NCBI GenBank assembly: GCA_947495075.1
Contig: CANLXH010000002.1
Span: 558,001-622,000 of the forward strand
From: an uncultured Croceitalea sp.
GTDB taxonomy: Bacteria; Bacteroidota; Bacteroidia; Flavobacteriales; Flavobacteriaceae
Reading direction: 5' to 3'
Length of the DNA stretch: 64,000 nucleotides
In this document: in pieces, positions 16,197 through 25,294 of the stretch
How the letters are laid out: each line of letters begins with the position of its first letter
Numbering within the stretch: the first letter of the stretch is position 1
Position numbers and translations under genes: made by a program
Notes under the pieces: model-generated
What the model was told of the DNA's origin: nothing
The model's database searches: none
What the model saw: only the letters and a program-made list of their open reading frames with translations

Positions 16197-18527
16197 TTAA
16201 AAATCCAAATCATCAAGATCATCCTCGGTATCCAAATCATCTTTCATCTCCTTTATTACCTTAGTACAATCTACATTTATGGATAGATTACTAGGTTTTT
16301 CAAAAGCTTCTTTGGAAACGCCCAATTCTTCATTAGCATAATTAGCTTTCATATAAAGTCCCCATATTGGCAAAGCCATTGCCGCACCTTGACCATATCT
16401 TATCGACTTAAAATGTGTTGCGCGATCTTCGCCACCAACCCATACGCCAGTAACTAAATTGGGTACCATACCCATAAACCAACCGTCACTTTGGTTTTGT
16501 GTTGTACCTGTTTTTCCGGCAATAGGATTTGTTAATTCATAAGGATATCCTGTAATTATTTCATCATATTCTGGTTTCCATTTATTATGCCCAACTGTTC
16601 TAAGTCTGGTACCAGAGCCTCCCTGAGTAACTCCCTCCATTAAATTTACCATCGCATATGAAACGTCTTTGCTTAGTACATCTTTAGTCTCGGGAACATA
16701 TTCATACAAGACGGTACCATATTTATCCTCTATCCTAGTAACAACAACAGGCTTTACATAAACGCCTTGATTAGCAAATGTGCCATAAGCCCCAACCATT
16801 TCAAATACATTCATTTCTGGTACACCTAGGGCGATTGCTGGCACTTCTAATATCTCGCGAGTAATGCCCATACTTTTTGCAATTCTTGCTACAGAACCTG
16901 GTCCAACTTGATCTATTAACCTTGCCGTAATTGTATTTACAGAATTTGCTAATGCATTCTTAAGTGTCCTATTCTTACCAGAATATTTCCCATCTGAATT
17001 TTTTGGGCACCATGATTCCATATTTCCATGCTTTCCAGCCTCTATACAATACTGTGTGTCTGGCAAAGAATCACAAGGTGAATATCTTAGTTGATCTATT
17101 GCTGCTGCATATACAAAAGGTTTAAAAGTAGATCCCGCTTGCCTTGCTCCTTGAATTACATTATCATACTGGAAGTGCTTGTAATCTGAACCACCCACCC
17201 ATGCTTTTACATGACCTGTTTGTGGTTCCATAGACATCATGGCTGTACGTAAAAAAGTTTTATAGTAACGAATAGAATCCATTGGTGTCATCACGGTATC
17301 TTTCTCATAAGAATCACTATTCCAATCAAAAACCGTCATATTGATTTTCTTCTTAAAAGAAGCCCTTATCTCATTTTCTGATTTTCCTTCTGCTTTTAAT
17401 GCTTTCCAACGTAGGGATGTCTTAATAGCACGCTCCATTATATTATCTATCTCATACTTCTCTAAATCTAAAAATGGAGTTGTAGGGTTACGTTCCTTTG
17501 TGTTTTGAACAAAAAATTCGGCTTGCAATTTTTTCATGTGTGCAACAACAGCATCTTCTGCATTTTTCTGCATTCTAGAATCTATGGTAGTATAGATTTT
17601 TAGCCCATCTAAATACATATTATAAGCCTCACCATCTGGCTTTTTGTTTTCTTTAATCCATTTCTTAAGCCAACTCTGTTGCAGGTACATCCTTAAATAA
17701 GTAGCCAATCCTTCTTTGTGGGACTCTGGACTAAAATTCAAGTCCATTTTTAGCTTTTGTAAAGAATCTTTTTCCTGTTCTGTTATGTAATCGTATTTGG
17801 CCATTTGTCCTAAAACCGTATTTCTACGATTAAAGACAAGTTCTTCTCTTCTTAAGGGATTAAACAACGAAGAATTTTTAAGCATCCCTACTAACATTGC
17901 AGATTCTTCTATCCTTAATTCATTTGGTTCTTTCCCAAAATAAATTCTAGCAGCGGAACGAATACCATCTGCAGCATATCCAAAATCATAAATGTTAAGA
18001 TACATTGCAATAATCTCCTCTTTGGTATAATTACGTTCTAAACGAGTGGCAATCACCCATTCTTTTATTTTTTGGGTATATTTTGTCCAGTCTTTTGCTC
18101 TTATTCCAACAAACAACTGTCTAGCTAACTGTTGAGAAATAGTACTTGCGCCTCCTTTTTTTCCTAAATACGCAAAAGCTCTTAATGTCCCTCTAGCATC
18201 AATCCCTGCATGGTCATAATATCTTGCATCTTCTGTAGCTACTAAGGCATCTACCAAATTTTTAGGAAGTTGATTAAAAGACACTGGTGTTCTATTATCA
18301 TCTAAATAGAGCTTGCCCAGCGTTTGCCCATCTGAAGAAATGAACTCTGTAGCTAAGTTTGTTTGTGGGTTTTCTAAGGTTTCAAAAGTTGGCATTTCTC
18401 CGAAAGCTTCCCAGGAAGCCAATAAAAAAACTAGTCCAACTAGCACTACTCCGGTACCAAATAAAATCCAAAACCATTTAATAAATTTAAAGAAACCTAT
18501 ACTTTTCTTTTTTGTAGCTTTTGCCAT
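16197..18527 (-). CDS. Penicillin-binding protein 1A (bifunctional transglycosylase/transpeptidase)
   Basis: A 776-residue inner-membrane enzyme that polymerises and cross-links peptidoglycan. Layout: a short cytoplasmic N terminus, one membrane helix (about 17-40), a GT51 glycosyltransferase domain with the EDARYYDHAGID catalytic segment and GASTISQQLARQL, then a penicillin-binding domain. The latter has the SxxK serine in GSTFKPFVYA, SVN in ALANSVNT and KTGTT near the C terminus. The last 30 residues are acidic (DDLDTEDDLDDLDF). Length fits family PBP1A of Bacteroidota. It lies 2 bases after gldH and 9 before scoA, so it is co-transcribed with gliding and metabolic genes. Confidence 0.95.
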   Translation of the reverse strand: MAKATKKKSIGFFKFIKWFWILFGTGVVLVGLVFLLASWEAFGEMPTFETLENPQTNLATEFISSDGQTLGKLYLDDNRTPVSFNQLPKNLVDALVATEDARYYDHAGIDARGTLRAFAYLGKKGGASTISQQLARQLFVGIRAKDWTKYTQKIKEWVIATRLERNYTKEEIIAMYLNIYDFGYAADGIRSAARIYFGKEPNELRIEESAMLVGMLKNSSLFNPLRREELVFNRRNTVLGQMAKYDYITEQEKDSLQKLKMDLNFSPESHKEGLATYLRMYLQQSWLKKWIKENKKPDGEAYNMYLDGLKIYTTIDSRMQKNAEDAVVAHMKKLQAEFFVQNTKERNPTTPFLDLEKYEIDNIMERAIKTSLRWKALKAEGKSENEIRASFKKKINMTVFDWNSDSYEKDTVMTPMDSIRYYKTFLRTAMMSMEPQTGHVKAWVGGSDYKHFQYDNVIQGARQAGSTFKPFVYAAAIDQLRYSPCDSLPDTQYCIEAGKHGNMESWCPKNSDGKYSGKNRTLKNALANSVNTITARLIDQVGPGSVARIAKSMGITREILEVPAIALGVPEMNVFEMVGAYGTFANQGVYVKPVVVTRIEDKYGTVLYEYVPETKDVLSKDVSYAMVNLMEGVTQGGSGTRLRTVGHNKWKPEYDEIITGYPYELTNPIAGKTGTTQNQSDGWFMGMVPNLVTGVWVGGEDRATHFKSIRYGQGAAMALPIWGLYMKANYANEELGVSKEAFEKPSNLSINVDCTKVIKEMKDDLDTEDDLDDLDF

Positions 18528-18529
18528 AG

Positions 18530-19027
18530 CTATTCTGTGCTTTTAGTAATTTCTACTCCAATGTCTGTTAAACCGTTTAGGTTTGAGATACCTTCAACGT
18601 TTCCATTCTGCCGCATTGCATGTGTGACCTTAAGTTTATATACGCCTGAATCTGGAAAAACGATGTTTTCCCGATACCAAAGTTTACTTTCTTTTATGCT
18701 TCCAATACCCTTTCCTAGCCAAGTCCCGTCTGGCATCGCCATTCGATACTCCAAAGTATCAGAGACTACTTCTCCATTTGGGTATCCAAATTCTGTAATT
18801 AAAAACAAATTGCTGTATGCAAAATCATTGTCATTTCTGATGTTGATAAACATATTATATTTTTCTAGAGTATCAACCTCAGAAAATTTAAATTGTATCG
18901 TGTCACCAACTTTCCAAACACCGTTGTCTAATTGATAATATTCTGAATAAACGGTTTGTGTTTCACATGAAAGTGCAAAAACAAAGACACAGCAAAATAG
19001 GAGGTTTTTAAGAGTTCTTTGGTGCAT
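18530..19027 (-). CDS. gldH: Gliding motility lipoprotein GldH
   Basis: I place the start at the ATG at 19027, giving 165 residues, because the sequence then begins with a proper lipoprotein signal (MHQRTLKNLLFCCVFVFALS-C, Cys21). A longer frame upstream would bury it inside the end of ricT. The mature part (QTVYSEYYQLDNGVWKVGD, FRNDNDFAYSNLFLI-like, and KGIGSIKESKLWY) matches GldH, a lipoprotein required for gliding and type IX secretion in Flavobacterium. It overlaps ricT by 20 bases and precedes PBP1A by 2. This order (ricT-gldH-PBP1A) is one I associate with Flavobacteriaceae. Its presence suggests the organism glides or at least carries type IX secretion. Confidence 0.88.
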   Translation of the reverse strand: MHQRTLKNLLFCCVFVFALSCETQTVYSEYYQLDNGVWKVGDTIQFKFSEVDTLEKYNMFINIRNDNDFAYSNLFLITEFGYPNGEVVSDTLEYRMAMPDGTWLGKGIGSIKESKLWYRENIVFPDSGVYKLKVTHAMRQNGNVEGISNLNGLTDIGVEITKSTE

Positions 19028-20174
19028 TTTGTTTATTTCTTCTTCGCTTTTTATTTGGTCTTTTCTTCTTTGTATTCCCCTTAGGTCTATCAAAACGATT
19101 AAGACTGTCTTGTCCAACAACATTCTCAAAGACTAGTTTTTCTTCTGAAATAGTTTCTACAACATACTGCTCTAGACTAGCTACAGACTCTTTCTTCTTG
19201 TTCTTTTCAAGTATTTCTTGAACCCTTTCTTTACTTAGCACATACCAATTAGATGAATCATTTTTATAGGAGAACCATAGTGTTTCTTTAAAAATATCTG
19301 ATTTCTGGCAAAAAGCCACTCCTTTTTCGGTATGTAATTTAGTGTCTGAAGGCGGAAAATCTTTTAACGCATCCAAATACATATCCAACTCATAATTTAA
19401 ACAACATTTTAGCTTTCCACATTGCCCTGCTAATTTCTGCGGATTTAAAGCTAACTGTTGGTATCTAGCGGAAGAAGTACTCACAGATCTAAAATCATGT
19501 AACCAAGTTGAACAACATAGTTCTCTTCCGCAAGAACCTATTCCACCCAAACGCTGGGCTTCTTGTCGATAACCAATTTGGCGCATTTCAATACGTATAG
19601 AAAATGCCTTTGCCATATCTTTTATCAACTGCCTAAAATCTACACGGTCTTCTGCTGTATAGTAAAATGTTGCTTTAGAACCATCTCCCTGAAACTCTAC
19701 ATCACTAAGTTTCATCTGTAACTTTAAAGAAATAGCAATCTCCCTAGAACGCTTTTGTATCTCAGATTCTTTGTCTCTACATTTTTGCCAAATGTCTATA
19801 TCTCGCTGAGAAGCTTTTCTATAAATTTTAGGTAAATCTTGGTCAGTAGCATCTACTTTTTTGCGTTTCATTTGAACCTTTACAAGTTCTCCTGTCAAGG
19901 TTACCATTCCAACATCATGACCAGATTTAGCTTGTGTCGCAACTACATCGCCAATTGCCAATGAAATCCCATCTGGATTTCTAAAAAATTCTTTTCTGCT
20001 ATTTTTAAAACGGACTTCTACACAGTCAAAAGGTTTTTGCCCATTTGGCAAAGACATGTTAGAAAGCCAATCGAATACCGTGAGTTTATTACAACCATCA
20101 GTGCCACAAGTACCATTATTCTTGCATCCCCGCGGTTGCCCATCCTTGCCGGTTGAACAACTGCTACATCCCAT
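19008..20174 (-). CDS. ricT: RicT/PSP1-domain regulatory iron-sulfur protein
   Basis: A 388-residue PSP1-domain protein of the RicT (YaaT) family. In Bacillus, RicT works with RicA and RicF as an iron-sulfur complex that governs RNase Y processing. Cysteine-rich signatures are the N-terminal GCSSC...GCKNNGTCGTDGC cluster, GSCGRELCCSTWL and GQCGKLKCCLNYE. The N-terminal cluster is an extra feature of Bacteroidota homologues. The last 25 residues are Lys/Arg-rich and likely bind RNA. It is the first gene of the ricT-gldH-PBP1A-sco operon. An inverted repeat lies 15 bases before the start. Its exact role in Bacteroidota is not established. Confidence 0.85.
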   Translation of the reverse strand: MGCSSCSTGKDGQPRGCKNNGTCGTDGCNKLTVFDWLSNMSLPNGQKPFDCVEVRFKNSRKEFFRNPDGISLAIGDVVATQAKSGHDVGMVTLTGELVKVQMKRKKVDATDQDLPKIYRKASQRDIDIWQKCRDKESEIQKRSREIAISLKLQMKLSDVEFQGDGSKATFYYTAEDRVDFRQLIKDMAKAFSIRIEMRQIGYRQEAQRLGGIGSCGRELCCSTWLHDFRSVSTSSARYQQLALNPQKLAGQCGKLKCCLNYELDMYLDALKDFPPSDTKLHTEKGVAFCQKSDIFKETLWFSYKNDSSNWYVLSKERVQEILEKNKKKESVASLEQYVVETISEEKLVFENVVGQDSLNRFDRPKGNTKKKRPNKKRRRNKQNAPKNS

Positions 20175-20189
20175 ATTTTATATATTGAA

Positions 20190-20218
20190 TTAAGAAAAAA
20201 CCTTGGTTACTTTCTTAA
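20190..20218 (-). promoter_or_regulatory. Inverted repeat in the ricT leader
   Basis: TTAAGAAA (20190-20197) pairs with TTTCTTAA (20211-20218), and AACC/GGTT inside (20199-20202/20205-20208) continues the helix with small bulges. It ends about 15 bases upstream of the ricT ATG, so it may be an operator or a translation-control hairpin. The rest of 20175-20375 shows nothing definite. Confidence 0.4.
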
Positions 20219-20375
20219 TAAGGGTTCATAAATTTATTAGAAGTAAATATACTATAAATGTATTAATATAACTTGTTGAATTTTGGTGGAATAACTTTTC
20301 AATAGTAATGTGCCAGTTTAATAAATATGTTTATACTTTAAGCCTTTGTTTAAATTTTAATCTCTAATTGGTACC

Positions 20376-21440
20376 ATGCTTATAGAAAGATTAAACAATT
20401 GGTTTAACCTATCGAAACAATATTTTTTTACGTATAAAGATGGTTTTTTTAACCTCTCATATTTATCGAATTCTCCCGAAGTAATGGTTAAGAGCTTTGC
20501 CAAAATGCCTTTTATGAAGAATGATGAGGAAAGGCAATTGCTCCACTCAGACACTCCTTTCGTTAAAGGTGATTTTCACTATGCAGAATTAGAAAAAGGA
20601 TTATGGATTATGAGCTCCGAAATGTTTTACAAAAACAATGTATCCTTTAAACCTATTTATGATAATTTCTTGCCTGTCAATTATTATTTTGTGTCCATTA
20701 ATCTAGTCGAAAACAGCTATAATAAAGGTTCTTATGAATTTAATAATTTTAAAATTCAAAACAACTCTATCTCATTTTCAAAACCGCGAATAGATTATAT
20801 AAATTATCATTTTAAAAATTCTAAAGAAATCATGTACATCGCTTATTTTGATGAGGCATGGTTAAAAAAGAATATAATGGAATCCCTTGTTATACCCGTA
20901 AGTTTTAATGAATTCTTACTAAATAAAGACAAAGGTTTTTTCAACTATAGCCTTACTAATAAAAGTTTTGAGCCTCTAATACAAAAGTTTTCAAATCTGT
21001 TTAAAAATTCTACAAAGCCCAACTTATTTGAATTAAAAAAATTGACATATGAGTTTTTTACCCTATTTCTTTTATCGCTTAAAAAAAACGAAACCCTAAA
21101 CTCAAATAACTTAAAACCTCGAGACCGTTTTAAAATAGAAAAAATTGAACATTATTTGTTGGGTAAATTGCATGATAAATTCCCTGGTATAGAACATATT
21201 GCTATGAAATATAAAATTTCACCTACAAAACTAAAACAGGATTTTAAAACTTTGTATGATTGTTCTATTTTCAATTTTTTCCAGCAAAAAAAAATGGACT
21301 TGGCCTATACTGTTATTAAGGACTCAAATTTGAAAATCAAGGAAGTCTCTTCAAAGTTTAGTTATGAAAACGTGAGTAAATTTTCAAAAGCATTTTATAA
21401 ACATCATAACATATTGCCTTCAGACATAAGAAAACAATGA
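20376..21440 (+). CDS. AraC-family transcriptional regulator
   Basis: A 354-residue regulator. The C-terminal 95 residues are an AraC-type double helix-turn-helix: GIEHIAMKYKISPTKLKQDFK then IKEVSSKFSYENVSKFSKAFYK with the closing HNILPSDIRK. The first 240 residues form a beta-rich effector domain of unknown ligand (no cupin signature that I can see), including LWIMSSEMFYKNNVSF and several Tyr/Phe-rich strands. Related genes in flavobacteria often control the next gene. Here that is the NmrA-like gene 112 bases downstream on the same strand, which may be its target. Base composition is more AT-rich than the neighbours, which may point to transfer; that is a weak hint. Confidence 0.8.
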   Translation: MLIERLNNWFNLSKQYFFTYKDGFFNLSYLSNSPEVMVKSFAKMPFMKNDEERQLLHSDTPFVKGDFHYAELEKGLWIMSSEMFYKNNVSFKPIYDNFLPVNYYFVSINLVENSYNKGSYEFNNFKIQNNSISFSKPRIDYINYHFKNSKEIMYIAYFDEAWLKKNIMESLVIPVSFNEFLLNKDKGFFNYSLTNKSFEPLIQKFSNLFKNSTKPNLFELKKLTYEFFTLFLLSLKKNETLNSNNLKPRDRFKIEKIEHYLLGKLHDKFPGIEHIAMKYKISPTKLKQDFKTLYDCSIFNFFQQKKMDLAYTVIKDSNLKIKEVSSKFSYENVSKFSKAFYKHHNILPSDIRKQ

Positions 21441-21552
21441 ATGTCTTATCGGGTCATTTAAGCCTGATTGGAGTTTTTCTCTGCATATTTAGATTGTAGT
21501 TTTAACATTGGAATAAACTAGCCCTTATCAACCTAAGGGTAATTAACAACCA

Positions 21553-22449
21553 GTGAAAATCAACAAATCAAAACAAGCTCTCCTTTTGGTAGGAGCAGAG
21601 CATTTATTTGGCAATTATATAACAGAGGAACTAATTAATCGAAATATTCCGATTAAGGCTCTTAATACCAATCTGTATCCAAAAAGAAATGATGAATTGT
21701 TATTTTCCATATCTGATAAAAATTCAACAGATAGTACTAATTCCTTAAAATCTTATTTATGTGATGTGAAAACCGTTATTTCTTGTATAGAAGGTGCAAC
21801 CATTTATGATTTATGCACTTGCTATAGGAACAACACTCGCCTAATACAAGAAACCAATAAAATAAAGGTCGAAAAAATTGTTTTTGTATTTTCTACGGTT
21901 TGTAGCTTACAGAAAAACGCACATGTTCTAGCAGAAAGAAAACGTTTCTTAGTTGAATTAAAGAAATCTGGAATTAATTATACAATTATTAAAACTCATG
22001 GTCTTTTTGTAAATTTTGTTGACTTTTTAAGTATGGCGAGCAAAGGCAAAGTATACCTTTTTGGGAATGGCAAACAACAATTTAATCCAATACATTTAAA
22101 AGATTTGGCGATTGCCTGCATAGACGCTATAGAAATTAATGTGAATGAAATTTGTTTAGGAGGTCCTGAGATTTTGACCTCTAACTACATAGCCGAAATG
22201 GCTTTCAGCGCTCTTGGAAAACCGGCTACAATTATACATCTCCCAAAATATATTGAGAAGTTAATAACCTGGAAAACAAGGTTGTTTAAGCCTTCTCCTT
22301 ATTTAACTCCAATTAATCTTTGTACCGTATCACTAAAAGAGAATTGTATTTCATTAAAATATGGGACTCAATCTCTGGCTACATTTTTTAAAGATGAAGT
22401 AAACGCCTTAAAAAAATATTCAAAAAGAGAAAATTTATTCAACTCTTAG
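21553..22449 (+). CDS. NmrA-like NAD(P)-binding epimerase/dehydrogenase
   Basis: A 298-residue Rossmann-fold protein. The start is a GTG at 21553; no in-frame ATG precedes it. The dinucleotide-binding region reads LLLVGAEHLFGNYITEELI, a variant of GxxGxxG in which the first glycines are partly replaced, so cofactor affinity may be altered. Further signs are VVFSTV-like IVFVFSTVCS, YTIIKTHGLF and NPIHLKDLAIACIDAI, all typical of atypical SDR/NmrA proteins. Function could be a redox sensor or a dehydrogenase. It follows the AraC regulator and converges on trhO with 11 bases between stops. Substrate unknown. Confidence 0.7.
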   Translation: MKINKSKQALLLVGAEHLFGNYITEELINRNIPIKALNTNLYPKRNDELLFSISDKNSTDSTNSLKSYLCDVKTVISCIEGATIYDLCTCYRNNTRLIQETNKIKVEKIVFVFSTVCSLQKNAHVLAERKRFLVELKKSGINYTIIKTHGLFVNFVDFLSMASKGKVYLFGNGKQQFNPIHLKDLAIACIDAIEINVNEICLGGPEILTSNYIAEMAFSALGKPATIIHLPKYIEKLITWKTRLFKPSPYLTPINLCTVSLKENCISLKYGTQSLATFFKDEVNALKKYSKRENLFNS

Positions 22450-22460
22450 ATGAATAAACT

Positions 22461-23492
22461 TTACTTTTTAAACTTTAAAACATCTGAGCGACCTTTTTTA
22501 AAGATTTTATTACTCGCATGTTTCCCTTTTCTAAGCTTTTTTTGTTCTTCGTAAGGAAGCTCATGAACTTCTTTGCAAGCATCTGAACAGCAGTTATTCA
22601 TTAAAGTTGCACACTCCTTACATTGAATAAATAACAAATGGCAAGCTTCATTGGCACAATTTACATGCTCATCACATGGATTACCACATTGGTGGCAACT
22701 AGCAATCACATCATCAGAAATTCGTTCTCCACGTCTGTAGTCAAAAACAAAATTTTTTCCTAAAAATTTATTCTCTAAATTTTTCTCATTTACCTGTCTT
22801 GTATATTCTATTATACCACCTTCTAATTGAAAAACATTCCTAAAACCTTTATGCTTGTAATATGCACTTGCTTTTTCGCATCGTATTCCACCAGTGCAAT
22901 ACATGACCAGTTTTTTATCTTCTTTATGATCTGCTAAATCTTCTTCTATTATATCTAGAGAATCTCTAAATGTATCCACATCTGGAGTAATGGCATTTTT
23001 AAAATGTCCTATTTCACTTTCATAATGATTTCGCATATCAACTAATACCGTATCAGGGTCTTCAATCAATTCATTAAATCTTTCGGCATCAACATGAATT
23101 CCTTTATCAGTAACATCAAAAGTGTCATCATTAAGACCATCTGCCACAATTTTATGACGCACTTTTACTTTCAATTTTAAAAAGGATTTATTGTCTTGTT
23201 CTATAGCAATATTAATTCGCACATTTTGCAAAAAAGAAATACTGTCTAAATGTGCCTTAAAGTTTTCAAAATTTTCTGCAGGTACTGAAAGCTGAGCATT
23301 TATTCCTTCATTGGCAACATAAATGCGCCCTAAAACATCTAAGGCTTCCCAATTAATAAAAAGATGATTTCTAAAAATCTCTGTGTTCTTGATGTGTGCA
23401 TATCTATAGAAAGAGATAGTAAGCCGTTCTTTCCCGGCTTCCTCTATTAGTTTCTCCCTTTCTTTTGCACTTAAGGTATTGTACAGTTGCAT
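22461..23492 (-). CDS. trhO: tRNA uridine(34) hydroxylase TrhO (rhodanese-like)
   Basis: A 343-residue YceA/TrhO family protein. It has an N-terminal acylphosphatase-like domain (VANEGINAQLSVP), a rhodanese domain with the active-site Cys in VMYCTGGIRCEKA, and a C-terminal Cys-rich segment (CHQCGNPC, CANEAC, CKECATLMNNCC) that probably binds zinc. TrhO hydroxylates wobble uridine 34 in certain tRNAs, the first oxygen-dependent step to 5-methoxy- or 5-oxyacetyl-uridine. The gene is preceded by an unusual leader with a 13-codon ORF and a terminator hairpin (see those entries). It diverges from recA. Confidence 0.93.
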   Translation of the reverse strand: MQLYNTLSAKEREKLIEEAGKERLTISFYRYAHIKNTEIFRNHLFINWEALDVLGRIYVANEGINAQLSVPAENFENFKAHLDSISFLQNVRINIAIEQDNKSFLKLKVKVRHKIVADGLNDDTFDVTDKGIHVDAERFNELIEDPDTVLVDMRNHYESEIGHFKNAITPDVDTFRDSLDIIEEDLADHKEDKKLVMYCTGGIRCEKASAYYKHKGFRNVFQLEGGIIEYTRQVNEKNLENKFLGKNFVFDYRRGERISDDVIASCHQCGNPCDEHVNCANEACHLLFIQCKECATLMNNCCSDACKEVHELPYEEQKKLRKGKHASNKIFKKGRSDVLKFKK

Positions 23493-23545
23493 GCTATACT
23501 AATATTTTAAGTTTATAAAGTGATGCAAAAATAAGAATTAAATAA

Positions 23546-23576
23546 AAAGGCGCACCTCACTTTCGGGTGCGCCTTT
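23546..23576 (-). terminator. Intrinsic terminator or attenuator in the trhO leader
   Basis: GGCGCACC (23549-23556) pairs perfectly with GGTGCGCC (23566-23573), 9-base loop. On the minus strand it is followed by TTTTTATTT and precedes the trhO ATG by about 55 bases. As it lies between divergent genes, it must end a minus-strand transcript that begins upstream of trhO, so it is an attenuator or the end of a small RNA. Confidence 0.75.
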
Positions 23577-23598
23577 GACCACTAATATTCTTTTTCAT
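23557..23598 (-). CDS. Candidate 13-residue leader peptide
   Basis: ATG at 23598 opens the frame MKKNISGQRRTRK, and TGA (23559-23557) lies within the loop of the terminator hairpin. The 5' arm of the hairpin is read as the codons around Arg-Arg-Thr (AGG CGC ACC), so a translating or stalled ribosome would prevent the terminator from forming. It is too short to be judged by composition, and existence rests only on this arrangement. Confidence 0.4.
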   Translation of the reverse strand: MKKNISGQRRTRK

Positions 23599-23753
23599 AG
23601 ATAAAAATACGATACTGTGGTCTCAAAAATTTAGAGAAACTTATTGATAAATATTTGAATTAGTCATACTTAAGATGTAAACCGTTTAAAAAGGTTGCGT
23701 AGTCATTTTTAAATGCAAAAGAAATGGTATTTTAGTCATCTAATTTTTGAAAC

Positions 23754-24761
23754 ATGGCTAACGAGAACGAGGCAAAATTAAAAGCGTTAAAACTAACACT
23801 AGATAAACTTGATAAAACTTACGGAAAAGGAGCTGTAATGAAACTCGGAGATAGTGTAATTGAGGATGTAGAAGTTATATCTTCTGGCTCTCTAGGTTTA
23901 GATTTAGCATTGGGTGTTGGTGGGTATCCAAGAGGAAGGGTGATTGAAATTTATGGTCCAGAATCTTCAGGAAAAACAACCCTTACTTTACATGCGATTG
24001 CTGAAGCTCAAAAAAATGGAGGTATTGCAGCTTTCATTGATGCAGAACATGCTTTTGATCGTTTTTATGCCAAAAATTTAGGGGTTGATATTGATAATCT
24101 TATTATCTCCCAACCAGACCACGGTGAGCAAGCCTTAGAGATAACTGAAAACCTTATTCGCTCTGGCGCTATTGATATTGTTATAATTGATTCTGTTGCT
24201 GCACTAACACCAAAGAGTGAGATTGAAGGTGAGATGGGAGATTCAAAAATGGGACTTCATGCCAGACTAATGTCTCAGGCGTTAAGAAAACTTACTTCTA
24301 CCATTAGTAAAACACATTGTACCGTTATATTCATTAACCAATTACGAGAAAAGATTGGAGTTATGTTTGGTAATCCAGAAACTACGACTGGAGGAAATGC
24401 TTTAAAATTCTATGCTTCTGTAAGACTAGATATTAGACGTTCTACTCAAATTAAAAGTACAGATGGTGATGTTTTAGGGAATAAAACTCGTGTAAAAGTG
24501 GTAAAGAACAAAGTTGCACCTCCATTCAAAACAGTAGAATTCGATATTATGTATGGCGAGGGTATTTCTAAGGTCGGAGAAATTCTTGATTTAGGGGTAG
24601 CCTATGAAATAGTTAAGAAGAGTGGTTCTTGGTTTAGCTATGGTGACACTAAATTAGGTCAAGGGCGTGACGCTGTAAAAGCACTTTTAGAAGATAATCC
24701 AGAATTGTCTGAAGAACTTGAAGAAAAAATCAGGGAAGCTATTAAAACATTAAAAGAATAG
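23754..24761 (+). CDS. recA: Recombinase RecA
   Basis: A 335-residue RecA. The Walker A motif GPESSGKTT is near residue 69, the Walker B segment is [11 protein letters not shown], and loop 2 is in [31 protein letters not shown]. It forms filaments on single-stranded DNA and drives homologous recombination and the DNA-damage response. The length and the lack of an intein are normal. No LexA gene is visible nearby; Bacteroidota often lack a classical LexA. It is transcribed alone, divergent from trhO. Confidence 0.98.
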   Translation: MANENEAKLKALKLTLDKLDKTYGKGAVMKLGDSVIEDVEVISSGSLGLDLALGVGGYPRGRVIEIYGPESSGKTTLTLHAIAEAQKNGGIAAFIDAEHAFDRFYAKNLGVDIDNLIISQPDHGEQALEITENLIRSGAIDIVIIDSVAALTPKSEIEGEMGDSKMGLHARLMSQALRKLTSTISKTHCTVIFINQLREKIGVMFGNPETTTGGNALKFYASVRLDIRRSTQIKSTDGDVLGNKTRVKVVKNKVAPPFKTVEFDIMYGEGISKVGEILDLGVAYEIVKKSGSWFSYGDTKLGQGRDAVKALLEDNPELSEELEEKIREAIKTLKE

Positions 24762-24834
24762 TTATTACTATAAAAGTCTTTTAGGACGCAACCTTTCTAG
24801 GCAAAACGCATCTTTAATTTTGAAATTGAAGCCT

Positions 24835-25254
24835 ATGAAAAAAGCATTTTTGATTTTTTATTGCGTTTCGTTATTATTTAGTTTTAATGGTTGTTCGCTA
24901 GATACTACCGAGGAAAACTTTCAATTTACCACTTTAGAGGTAGTAAGTGCAGACTTTCCAGAAGCATTTGATCACAATCAAATCTATGAGATTAATGTAG
25001 TTGTGCTAAGACCAGATACCTGTACTTTTTTTGAAGGTTTTGAGGTAACCGCGTCAAATATAACAACAAGAGAGATATCAGCCGTTGGGACTGTACTCAC
25101 TAACGAAACCTGCGCTCAAGCTATTGAAGAGGTTACTGCTACATTTAACTTTAGGGTGGATTATACTGATACCTATGTTTTTAGATTTTATACTGGAAAC
25201 GATGAGACTGGGAATGCGGTATTTCTTGAATATGAAGTTCCTGTAAACCAATAA
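24835..25254 (+). CDS. Small lipoprotein upstream of ECF sigma gene
   Basis: From the ATG at 24835 this is a 139-residue lipoprotein with a clear signal (MKKAFLIFYCVSLLFSFNG-C, Cys20). I reject the in-frame TTG at 24820. The mature part has two pairs of cysteines (PDTCTFFEG and NETCAQA) and is predicted beta-rich, possibly an Ig-like domain (YIEINVVVLRP-like strands, NFRVDYTDTYVFRFYTG). A TAATTTTG element at 24815-24822 fits the -7 consensus but lies only 12 bases before the ATG. It is followed by the ECF sigma gene after 40 bases and may belong to its module. I do not recognise the family. Confidence 0.75.
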   Translation: MKKAFLIFYCVSLLFSFNGCSLDTTEENFQFTTLEVVSADFPEAFDHNQIYEINVVVLRPDTCTFFEGFEVTASNITTREISAVGTVLTNETCAQAIEEVTATFNFRVDYTDTYVFRFYTGNDETGNAVFLEYEVPVNQ

Positions 25255-25294
25255 CAACCAACAATTTAATTTTTAAACCTAACCAACAAATAAG

